From positions 1-5,589 of the forward strand of contig DDQB01000036.1 of NCBI GenBank assembly GCA_002342505.1: a stretch of DNA of 5,589 nucleotides, in the 5' to 3' direction. Source of the stretch: Acidaminococcaceae bacterium UBA2453. GTDB lineage: Bacteria; Bacillota; Negativicutes; Acidaminococcales; Acidaminococcaceae. Shown here piece by piece: positions 1 to 5,500 of this stretch (its first letter is position 1; every line of letters starts with the position of its first letter). The position numbers and the translations under genes are program-made. The notes under the pieces were generated by a model. It was not told where the DNA came from and did not search any database. It saw only the letters and a program-made list of their open reading frames with translations.

Positions 1-31
1 TCATGCGCCGCGGGGGTGCCTGCCCTGCGGT
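1..31 (+). ncRNA. ffs: 3' end of bacterial SRP RNA (4.5S-type), cut by the window edge
   Basis: The first bases, containing TGCGCCGCGGGGGTGCCTG, match the conserved 3' strand of the small bacterial signal recognition particle RNA, where a TGTGCCG-GGGGTGCCTGG pattern closes the long hairpin. The 5' strand and the GGAAGCAGC apical loop would lie upstream, outside the window, so the hairpin cannot be tested here. Context supports the call: in Bacillota the SRP RNA gene commonly sits directly before dnaX, and an intrinsic terminator follows at 51-83. The exact 3' end is uncertain and could run up to the terminator. Confidence 0.6.
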
Positions 32-50
32 CTTACAGGAAAACTAACGG

Positions 51-83
51 AAAGCAGTCTCTGGACAGGGACTGCTTTTTTAT
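51..83 (+). terminator. Rho-independent terminator after the SRP RNA
   Basis: AAAGCAGTC (51-59) pairs perfectly with GACTGCTTT (70-78). The stem can extend inward by T-G, C-G and T-A pairs to a GGAC loop (63-66). The 3' arm runs into a T tract (76-81). This separates the upstream RNA gene from the dnaX transcription unit. Confidence 0.88.
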
Positions 84-144
84 ATTACAGTTTCCGTCCG
101 CCGCAGTATTTGTGCGCGCCCAAACATATTTTTTTTAATTTCAA

Positions 145-173
145 TTGTTATTTGTTTGTTTTTTTACTATAAT
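145..173 (+). promoter_or_regulatory. Sigma-A-type promoter for dnaX
   Basis: TTGTTA (145-150) as -35 and a perfect TATAAT (168-173) as -10 are separated by exactly 17 bases. The stretch just upstream (122-144) is almost pure A/T and could act as an UP element. The predicted transcription start is near 180, giving a leader of about 39 bases before the dnaX ATG at 219. The promoter lies inside the longest open frame of dnaX, which argues against starting the protein at the TTG at 156. Confidence 0.75.
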
Positions 174-218
174 GTAATAGATTTGAGAAAGTGCCACGGA
201 ATGGAAAGGATGTGCAAG

Positions 219-2195
219 ATGGCTTACCAAACTTTGTATCTGCGCTGGCGGCCGTCCAGCTTTGAAACGCTGGTTGGGCAGGCGCCGGTGAAGCAGGCGT
301 TAATGAACTCTCTGACCAGCGGCCGGATTGCGCACGCCTACCTGTTCACAGGCCCACGCGGTACGGGCAAGACCACTACGGCCCGCATCTTTGCCAAGGC
401 GCTGAACTGTGTGAACGGTCCTACCGACCGTCCCTGCGGGGAGTGTCTGAACTGCCGGCAGATTACAGACGGCAGCGCGCTGGACGTGCAGGAACTGGAC
501 GCGGCTTCCAACCGCGGTGTGGACGACATCAAAAATCTGAATAAGAACGCGGATTTTGCGCCGGTCAACTGCCGGTACAAAGTCTATATCATAGACGAAG
601 CCCATATGCTGACTACCGAAGCCTGCAATGCGCTGCTGAAGACGCTGGAAGAGCCTCCGGATCATGTGGTGTTCATTCTGGCGACGACGGAACCGCAGAA
701 GATTTTGCCTACGATTCATTCCCGTTGCCAGCGGTTTGATTTCCATCCCATTACGCAGGAAGAAATTGTGGCGCATCTGCAGAAGGTGGCGGAAGGCAGC
801 GATATCAAAGCGGAAAAGGAAGCGCTGGAACTGATCGCGGCGGCGTCGGAAGGCGGCATGCGCGATGCGCTGAGCCTGTTGGAACAGTGCGGCGTCATGG
901 CGGAGACCGTGACAGCGGAAGTGGTGCGCTCTGTACGGGGGATCATCGGCAGAGAGATTTTGCGCGAACTGGTTTACGCAGTGGGACAGCGAAAAGTTTC
1001 CGATGCGCTACTGATTTTTGATAAACTGCTGATGCAGGGGAAAGATATCAGCCAGATCCTGATAGAGCTTTCCGGATATATGCGCGCGCTGCTGTTATAT
1101 AAGGCAACGCCGGAATATCAGCCGATTTATGTGACGGATACAGCGGAAGAGCTGGGGAAACTGGCGCCGCTTTACAGTGGCGAACGGATACTGGCGGCGC
1201 AGCAGATCATCCATGAAGCGATGAGCGAACTGCGTTTTACCGCGCGGGGGCGTATTACAGCGGAAATGTGTCTGTACGATTTATGCCGTGAGGATAACCG
1301 TACGCTGAAAGTGTTGGCGGCGCGTATCAACCGGCTGGAGCAGGAGCTGGAAGCAATCAAGACGCAGGGGACGGCCGTAACGGCGGTGTCTCCGGACACG
1401 GTTGCGGCGCATCGTCCGGTATCACAGGCAACGCCGACGCCGCAGCGCAAAGACGGTCCGGCGGAAGCTGCTGCTGCGCAGGAGCTGACTGTAAAAGGGG
1501 AACCGGCGGAAGCTGCGAAAAAAGCAACGATTGTTTCGGAAGCCCCAAAAGCAGCGCCGGCAAAGACGGAGGCACCGGCTGCTGCGACAGAAGCATCGAA
1601 GGCAGAGACGCCTGGGATAACGCTTCCGAAACCGCAACCGATACCCATTGTGAAGCCGGAACCGAAACCGGCAACGCCATCCAAAACGGAAACAAAGCAA
1701 TCTCCCGCATCTGTCGGGCCGGGTTCTGCCGCAATGGAAAAACCGGCGCCAATCAGTCCGGAACCAGATGTTTCCGTTTCCGCTTACACGCCTTATGGCG
1801 GGGAATGGGCGGAAGGCGATGCATTTTGGGCAAAGGCCATGGAACGGTTGAAAGCGGAACGCAAAAATTCCATCGCGTCCTGCGCCTCCCATGGTTCGGT
1901 CATTGCTTACGAAAATAAAGTGCTGACCGTAGGATTTAAGATGAAATTCCTGTGCGACCGGCTGCAGAAGCCGGATTACCGGGAAGTGGTGGAAGAAGTG
2001 CTGCTCCGAGTAGCCCGCGTGCCAATCCGGCTGCAGTGTGTGGTGGATGCCGGCGGCGGAAAACCGGCAGGTGCCCCGGCTGTTAAAATGCAGCCGGCCG
2101 CAGCGAAACCGGCGCCGGCGGCGCCGGACTTTCCAGTATCGGAAAGCACAAAAAAAGCGATGGAAATGTTTGGCGGAACGATTCATAAAGTATGA
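219..2195 (+). CDS. dnaX: DNA polymerase III subunit tau/gamma (clamp loader ATPase)
   Basis: DnaX is the ATPase of the clamp loader, which opens and loads the beta clamp and tethers polymerases in the replisome. The 658-residue product has Walker A GPRGTGKT (45-52), zinc cysteines C64, C73, C76 and C79, Walker B IIDEAH (124-129), sensor 1 LATTE (154-158), the SRC arginine finger (168-170) and sensor 2 GGMRD (212-216). The collar domain runs to about 385. A Pro/Ala/Lys/Glu-rich linker (about 385-525) leads to a tau-type C-terminal domain from about W530 to 608, then a second P/A-rich stretch and a conserved-looking tail (AMEMFGG). The frame is open back to a TTG at 156, but the promoter -10 lies within that extension. 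ATG 219 has GGAAAGGA (203-210) eight bases upstream and gives the family's usual MAYQ-LY-RWRP start. At 658 residues it is longer than B. subtilis DnaX (about 560), mostly because of the linker. Confidence 0.97.
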   Translation: MAYQTLYLRWRPSSFETLVGQAPVKQALMNSLTSGRIAHAYLFTGPRGTGKTTTARIFAKALNCVNGPTDRPCGECLNCRQITDGSALDVQELDAASNRGVDDIKNLNKNADFAPVNCRYKVYIIDEAHMLTTEACNALLKTLEEPPDHVVFILATTEPQKILPTIHSRCQRFDFHPITQEEIVAHLQKVAEGSDIKAEKEALELIAAASEGGMRDALSLLEQCGVMAETVTAEVVRSVRGIIGREILRELVYAVGQRKVSDALLIFDKLLMQGKDISQILIELSGYMRALLLYKATPEYQPIYVTDTAEELGKLAPLYSGERILAAQQIIHEAMSELRFTARGRITAEMCLYDLCREDNRTLKVLAARINRLEQELEAIKTQGTAVTAVSPDTVAAHRPVSQATPTPQRKDGPAEAAAAQELTVKGEPAEAAKKATIVSEAPKAAPAKTEAPAAATEASKAETPGITLPKPQPIPIVKPEPKPATPSKTETKQSPASVGPGSAAMEKPAPISPEPDVSVSAYTPYGGEWAEGDAFWAKAMERLKAERKNSIASCASHGSVIAYENKVLTVGFKMKFLCDRLQKPDYREVVEEVLLRVARVPIRLQCVVDAGGGKPAGAPAVKMQPAAAKPAPAAPDFPVSESTKKAMEMFGGTIHKV

Positions 2196-2337
2196 AGCGG
2201 CAACCGCTGTGGTAAAAGGCTGACATAAAAGTTTGCGTAAAATTGATTTGCCAGCCAACTGAAAAACATCGTAAATCATCATAGAAAAAACATAAATTCA
2301 TTTTATAGTTATTGATGAAAAACAGGAGGATATGAAA

Positions 2338-2679
2338 ATGAAAGGTATGAAATTTCCCGGAATGGGCGGTATGGGTAATATGCAGGGTATGCTGCAGCGG
2401 GTGCAGAAGATGCAGGCTGATATGCAGAAAGTACAGGCCGATCTGCAGGCCCGCACCTTTGAAAGCACGGCGGGCGGCGGCGCGGTAAAAGTGACCGTGA
2501 CCGGCAAAAAAGAACTGACCAATGTTGTTATCGATCCGCAGGTAGTAGATCCGGATGATGTGGAAATGTTACAGGATCTGATTCTGACAGCCGTTAATGA
2601 CGCGCTGCATCAGGTAGATGCTGTTTCGGAAGAAGAAATGAACAAAGTGACCGGCGGCCTGAAGATTCCGGGAATGTAA
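2338..2679 (+). CDS. ybaB: YbaB/EbfC family nucleoid-associated protein
   Basis: Small dimeric DNA-binding protein of the YbaB/EbfC family, widely encoded between dnaX and recR. The family binds DNA as a nucleoid-associated protein; its exact role is unsettled. The 113-residue product has a Met/Gly-rich N-terminus (1-18), a helical segment rich in Met, Gln and Lys (about 18-38), a beta core including AVKVTVTGKKEL (49-60) and VVIDP (63-67), a helix with DVEMLQDLILTAVNDAL (74-90) and the typical ending MNKVTGGLKIPGM. Two in-frame ATGs compete: 2332 lies only two bases after AGGAGG (2324-2329), too close, while 2338 has eight bases of spacing, so 2338 is chosen. The 136-base gap after dnaX holds no intrinsic terminator, so read-through from dnaX is likely. 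Confidence 0.95.
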   Translation: MKGMKFPGMGGMGNMQGMLQRVQKMQADMQKVQADLQARTFESTAGGGAVKVTVTGKKELTNVVIDPQVVDPDDVEMLQDLILTAVNDALHQVDAVSEEEMNKVTGGLKIPGM

Positions 2680-2680
2680 T

Positions 2681-3280
2681 ATGGCCGGCCTGATCAAACC
2701 GCTGAATAATGTGTATGACCAGTTTCGCCGTCTGCCCGGCGTGGGAAGCAAGTCTGCCCTGCGTCTGGCGTATCATATTATCGATATGCCGGAGGCCGAA
2801 GTGCGCCGGCTGGCAGAAACATTGCTGCAGGCGAAGCAGGATATCCGGTTCTGCCGGGAGTGCTTTAACCTGACGGATCGCGAAGTGTGCGATATCTGCG
2901 GGGACGAAAAGCGCGATCACAGTACCATTTGCGTTGTAGAACAGCCGCAGGATGCTTTAGCCATGGAACGCAGTCACGGCTACACGGGCGTTTACCACAT
3001 ACTGCACGGCTGTCTTTCGCCGTTAGACGGTATCGGCCCGGACGATATCCGTATCCGGGAACTGCTGTTCCGGCTGGAAAAAGGCGGAGTGAAAGAAATT
3101 ATTTTGGCGACGAACAGCAATGTGGAGGGCGAAGCGACGGCGGCCTATCTGGCGCAGCTGCTGCGTCCGCATCAGGTCATTGTCAGCCGTATTGCGCGGG
3201 GGCTTCCCATGGGCGGCGATCTGGAATATGCGGATGAGGTGACGTTGGCTAAAGCGTTGGAAAACCGTACCCGTCTGTAA
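2681..3280 (+). CDS. recR: Recombination mediator protein RecR
   Basis: RecR works with RecO (and RecF) to load RecA onto SSB-coated single-stranded DNA at gaps and stalled forks. The 199-residue product is full length for the family. It shows a helix-hairpin-helix segment (LPGVGSKSALRLA, 18-30), a four-cysteine zinc motif (C58, C61, C70, C73), a Toprim domain from about 81 to 175 with the acidic residue E87 in VVEQPQD, and the conserved C-terminal block SRIARGLPMGGDLEYAD (169-185). The ATG follows the ybaB stop by one base (TAATATG). Only a weak GGGA (2670-2673) precedes it, so translation is probably coupled to ybaB. The ybaB-recR pair is nearly universal in bacteria. Confidence 0.97.
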   Translation: MAGLIKPLNNVYDQFRRLPGVGSKSALRLAYHIIDMPEAEVRRLAETLLQAKQDIRFCRECFNLTDREVCDICGDEKRDHSTICVVEQPQDALAMERSHGYTGVYHILHGCLSPLDGIGPDDIRIRELLFRLEKGGVKEIILATNSNVEGEATAAYLAQLLRPHQVIVSRIARGLPMGGDLEYADEVTLAKALENRTRL

Positions 3281-3379
3281 ACGCCGGCGCAGTTTTATTG
3301 AAATGCGTTTCCCGGTCGTTTTCCGGTATTCATAAAAATTCGGAAATAAAAAACGTAGTAACATTACAGGAGGTGGCAC

Positions 3380-3637
3380 ATGGAAATTATTGCATCGCTT
3401 GGCTCGCTGGCAATTGGCGTTGTGATATTATGGATTGTTGTGAAATTACTGTCGCTGCCCTTTAAGCTGGTCTGGAACGGAATCGTTGGAGCCGTTATGC
3501 TGTGGCTGGCGAATCTGCTCGGCGGCGCGCTGTTCAATATCACCATCCACATCACGATTATCAAGGCCCTGATCGCCGGCTTTTTCGGTATTCCCGGCGC
3601 GGCTGCGGTAATTTTGTGGGATTTGTTTGCAAAATAA
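3380..3637 (+). CDS. BofA-family small membrane protein (pro-sigma-K processing inhibitor-like)
   Basis: 85-residue hydrophobic protein with likely membrane segments at about 3-24 and 33-54 and a third hydrophobic stretch at 58-82. The C-terminal half, with NLLGGALFNITIHI (45-58) followed by KALIAGFFGIPGAAAVIL (62-79), resembles the BofA family, in which an N-I-H-I-type stretch precedes a G-x-P-G motif. In Bacillus, BofA holds the SpoIVFB protease inactive in the mother-cell-derived membrane during sporulation. Genes of this family commonly sit just after recR in Bacillota, as here. The start is set by a strong AGGAGGTGG (3368-3376), six bases after AGGAGG. The 99-base gap after recR shows no convincing promoter or terminator. 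Whether this host sporulates cannot be told from the window, so its actual role is open and no gene symbol is assigned. Confidence 0.8.
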   Translation: MEIIASLGSLAIGVVILWIVVKLLSLPFKLVWNGIVGAVMLWLANLLGGALFNITIHITIIKALIAGFFGIPGAAAVILWDLFAK

Positions 3638-3640
3638 AAG

Positions 3641-3674
3641 AAGCGCTGATTCCATGCGTTGCAATCAGCGCTTT
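3641..3674 (+). terminator. Strong intercistronic hairpin, possible weak terminator or processing site
   Basis: AAGCGCTGATT (3641-3651) is a perfect 11-base inverted repeat of AATCAGCGCTT (3663-3673), with an 11-base loop and a possible extra G-U pair. It lies three bases after the bofA-like stop and ends before the ribosome binding site of the Nudix gene. The T tract is short (CTTT then AAAAAG), so as a + strand terminator it is weak. On the - strand the stem is followed by a better T-rich tail, but no - strand gene is seen. A role in partial termination or mRNA end stabilisation is inference. Confidence 0.45.
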
Positions 3675-3691
3675 AAAAAGAAGGTTATCAA

Positions 3692-4375
3692 ATGGATCAT
3701 TTACATGCGATAGCCGCATGGCTGAAGCAGGAGACTTGTGCACGCCCTGCCCGCCTCGACCAGACGGGCGTGGTAACGCGGACGGCATCGGTTCTCCTGC
3801 TGTTGCTTCCCGGCAGGGAAGGACCGGAACTTTTATTTGAGGTGCGTTCCGGTAAACTGGGCTGGCAGCCTGGCGATATCTGCTTCCCCGGGGGACGCAG
3901 GGAACGGGGCGACCGGAATTTTGCGGCGGCTGCCGTGAGGGAAGCGTCGGAAGAACTGGGCATCCGCTATAAAGACATAGGCCTGTGCGGAACGCTGGAT
4001 TTTTTTGCGGCCCATAACGGCTTCATGATCTACCCCTTTGTGGGAGTCTGGGCTTCTGCGCAGGAGGCGTCTTCCGGTCCGGTTGATTTTACAAAGTGGA
4101 ATTATAACAAAGATGAGGTAGCGGAGCTTTTTACCGTTCCGCTTTTTTGGCTGGTGCAGGCTACGCCGCGAATTGGGACGGCCCATGTTCACATAAGACG
4201 CAGGGAAGATTTTCCTTTTGAACTGGTTCCGCATCTGGATCCGGACAAAGATTTCCATCAGGAGTACCCAATTTATTTTTACCAGTATGGGGACAGAGTG
4301 ATCTGGGGAATGACAGCCGCCATCTTGCACAGTTTTCTGGACCGGTTCGGAAAGGGGTTGACGCAGTTTGCGTAA
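3692..4375 (+). CDS. Nudix hydrolase, CoA diphosphatase (NudL/YeaB) type
   Basis: Predicted to hydrolyse coenzyme A or acyl-CoA to phosphopantetheine species and 3',5'-ADP, a cofactor housekeeping role in the cytoplasm. The 227-residue protein has the CoA-Nudix signature immediately before and into the Nudix box: LFEVRSGKLGWQPGD (48-62) then ICFPGG (63-68). The box continues with D74 and REASEELGI (83-91), giving the metal-binding glutamates E84, E87 and E88. Spacing between G68, D74 and R83 follows the NudL pattern rather than the strict G-x5-E-x7-RE form. The C-terminal IWGMTAAIL (204-212) resembles the YFVWGMTAGII end of E. coli NudL as I remember it. ATG 3692 has AGAAGG seven bases upstream. 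It overlaps the next gene by 8 bases. Substrate is inferred from family signature only. Confidence 0.9.
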   Translation: MDHLHAIAAWLKQETCARPARLDQTGVVTRTASVLLLLLPGREGPELLFEVRSGKLGWQPGDICFPGGRRERGDRNFAAAAVREASEELGIRYKDIGLCGTLDFFAAHNGFMIYPFVGVWASAQEASSGPVDFTKWNYNKDEVAELFTVPLFWLVQATPRIGTAHVHIRRREDFPFELVPHLDPDKDFHQEYPIYFYQYGDRVIWGMTAAILHSFLDRFGKGLTQFA

Positions 4376-5270
4376 GGTCTTTTTTCTTATCATAGCGGCA
4401 ATCGTTGCCTTTATGTGGGGCGATGGTTCCGTGCTGGAACGGGTTGCCGATCTGGGCCTGCTGTCCGGCAAAAAAAATATTGTGGTGATGGGCTGCGATA
4501 TCCGCAAAGATGATGTGGGGCGCAGCGACACGCTGTTCGTTGTCATGCTGGATAAAAGCAATACCAACGCATCCCTGCTTTCCATTCCCAGGGACACCCG
4601 TGTAAAAATCAAAGACCACGGCTGGGATAAAGTCAATGCGGCCTTTGCTTACGGCGGACACAAGCTGACGAAAGAAACGGTACAGGATTTTCTGGGGATC
4701 AAACTGAACAATTATGTCGTTGTGGATTTCCAGGGCTTCAAAGATCTGGTTGATGTAATCGGCGGTGTGGATATTAAGGTGGAAAAGCGGATGTATTATT
4801 ATGATCCATATGCCGATTTTGAAATTGATTTGCGGCCCGGCATGCAGCATATGAATGGAAAAACCGCCATGCAGTATGTCCGTTACCGCGATGAAGAAGG
4901 CGATATCGGACGTATCCGCAGGCAGCAGAAATTTATCATGGCGCTGTACAAACAGATTGCTTCGAAAAATATAATTGCCAAAATGCCCGGCGTATCCAAG
5001 CAGATCATGTCCATGATCAAGACCGATCTTTCTTTAAAGGAAATGGTGGAAGTTGGAAAAGTGATGCATGGCATGATGGAAAAAAACGGACTGAAGATGG
5101 CGATGGTTCCGGGAGAGCCCAAGTACATTGACGGAATCAGCTATTGGATTCCGGATGTCCCAAAGATGCGGCAGCAGATGGCGCAGATGCAGGATGTAAA
5201 AATGACAGAAAAATTCAATGAGAATACTAAAGAACTAGAGAAGGAATATAAAGACTCTGCCAGGCAGTAG
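4368..5270 (+). CDS. LytR-CpsA-Psr (LCP) family protein, membrane-anchored
   Basis: LCP proteins transfer undecaprenyl-phosphate-linked glycopolymers to peptidoglycan or other acceptors outside the cell membrane. The 300-residue product starts with a short anchor (RKVFFLIIAAIVAFMW, 2-17) and goes almost directly into the LCP domain: GCDIR (42-46), GRSDT (51-55), SIPRDTRV (72-79), NAAFAYGG (90-97), GFKDLVDVIGGV (123-134), YVRYRD (170-175) and GDIGRIRRQQ (178-187). These include the conserved Arg and Asp residues expected to bind the pyrophosphate and metal. The C-terminus (about 275-300) is highly charged. The start is TTG 4368: a stop at 4359-4361 closes the frame upstream, no ATG lies before residue 16, and starting there would lose the anchor. 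AAAGGGG (4351-4357) is a rather distant ribosome binding site, and the 8-base overlap suggests coupling to the Nudix gene. The natural acceptor is unknown. Confidence 0.93.
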   Translation: MRKVFFLIIAAIVAFMWGDGSVLERVADLGLLSGKKNIVVMGCDIRKDDVGRSDTLFVVMLDKSNTNASLLSIPRDTRVKIKDHGWDKVNAAFAYGGHKLTKETVQDFLGIKLNNYVVVDFQGFKDLVDVIGGVDIKVEKRMYYYDPYADFEIDLRPGMQHMNGKTAMQYVRYRDEEGDIGRIRRQQKFIMALYKQIASKNIIAKMPGVSKQIMSMIKTDLSLKEMVEVGKVMHGMMEKNGLKMAMVPGEPKYIDGISYWIPDVPKMRQQMAQMQDVKMTEKFNENTKELEKEYKDSARQ

Positions 5271-5386
5271 CAGCACAAAATACAGGCGGAAAAAAAGATT
5301 TTTCAAAAGTGTCCACATCTTGCGCACGTTTGTCGTGAAAAACGCTCTGAAAATTTTGCCGATGATGTATTTTGCTGAAAAATATG

Positions 5387-5413
5387 CAAGTTGTGCAAAC
5401 CTTTCAAGTTATG
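5387..5413 (+). repeat. Short direct repeat CAAGTTRTG abutting a -35 element
   Basis: CAAGTTGTG (5387-5395) recurs as CAAGTTATG (5405-5413), 18 bases apart start to start. The second copy ends two bases before the -35 at 5416. Two half-sites spaced by roughly two helical turns next to a promoter could be a regulator binding site, but eight of nine matching bases in AT-rich DNA can also arise by chance. Confidence 0.35.
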
Positions 5414-5415
5414 TA

Positions 5416-5444
5416 TTGATATAAATATTTATTTGTGCTATAGT
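5416..5444 (+). promoter_or_regulatory. Strong sigma-A-type promoter with extended -10
   Basis: TTGATA (5416-5421) and TATAGT (5439-5444) each match consensus at five of six positions, with an ideal 17-base spacer. TG at 5436-5437 gives the extended -10 form TGNTATAGT. The spacer and upstream bases are AT-rich. The predicted start is near A5451. It is the best-formed promoter in the window together with the one before dnaX, and its transcript meets a terminator within about 50 bases. Confidence 0.75.
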
Positions 5445-5450
5445 ATAGCC

Positions 5451-5500
5451 ACAAAATAAAACAGCCCCTCATTTGGCCCTTCTCGTAAGGGCTTTTTTTT
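5451..5500 (+). ncRNA. Candidate ~50-base RNA or terminated leader
   Basis: A transcript starting at the promoter above would run through ACAAAATAAAACAG, a C-rich stretch and then the terminator, about 50 bases in all. It contains no start codon. It may be a small RNA made mostly of its terminator, a leader whose terminator is sometimes bypassed to express a gene beyond the window, or simply a promoter insulated from upstream transcription. The sequence matches no RNA family that I recognise. Confidence 0.35.
5476..5500 (+). terminator. Strong Rho-independent terminator
   Basis: GCCCTT (5476-5481) pairs with AAGGGC (5487-5492) across a CTCGT loop, followed directly by eight T residues (5493-5500). 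It can end the short transcript from the 5416-5444 promoter and also any read-through from the LCP gene, for which no nearer terminator is visible. AGCCC at 5463-5467 could pair with GGGCT at 5489-5493 as a longer-loop alternative. Confidence 0.88.

Noticed and set aside
1541..1549. GCC-CCA-AAA in dnaX as a -1 slippery heptamer (C CCA AAA)
   Set aside because: It fits the pattern, but the -1 frame stays open to about 1918, so no gamma-like product would result, and no stimulatory structure was noted.
1172..1684. - strand frame with Gly/Phe/Ala-rich repeats opposite the dnaX linker
   Set aside because: The repeats are the antisense of the Pro/Lys/Glu-rich linker codons, and there is no ribosome binding site or domain.
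2196..2208. AGCGG-CAA-CCGCT hairpin right after the dnaX stop as a terminator
   Set aside because: Only a 5-bp stem and no T tract follows.
1422..2282. Long - strand open frame (286 codons) opposite dnaX
   Set aside because: Its product is Arg/Phe/Cys-rich with no recognisable domain, and it mirrors the codon bias of dnaX on the other strand. A shadow frame.
2304..2309. TATAGT as a -10 for a separate ybaB promoter
   Set aside because: No acceptable -35 at 16-18 bases upstream. Read-through from dnaX is simpler.
3298..3332. TTGAAA with TATTCA as a promoter before the bofA-like gene
   Set aside because: The spacing is 23 bases, too long for a sigma-A promoter, and the -10 is poor.
3833..4636. 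- strand open frame (267 codons) spanning the Nudix/LCP junction
   Set aside because: It overlaps two clear family genes, has no domain, and has biased composition. A shadow frame.
5309..5317. GTGTCCACA as a DnaA box
   Set aside because: Seven of nine matches to TTATCCACA, a single isolated site and no origin features.
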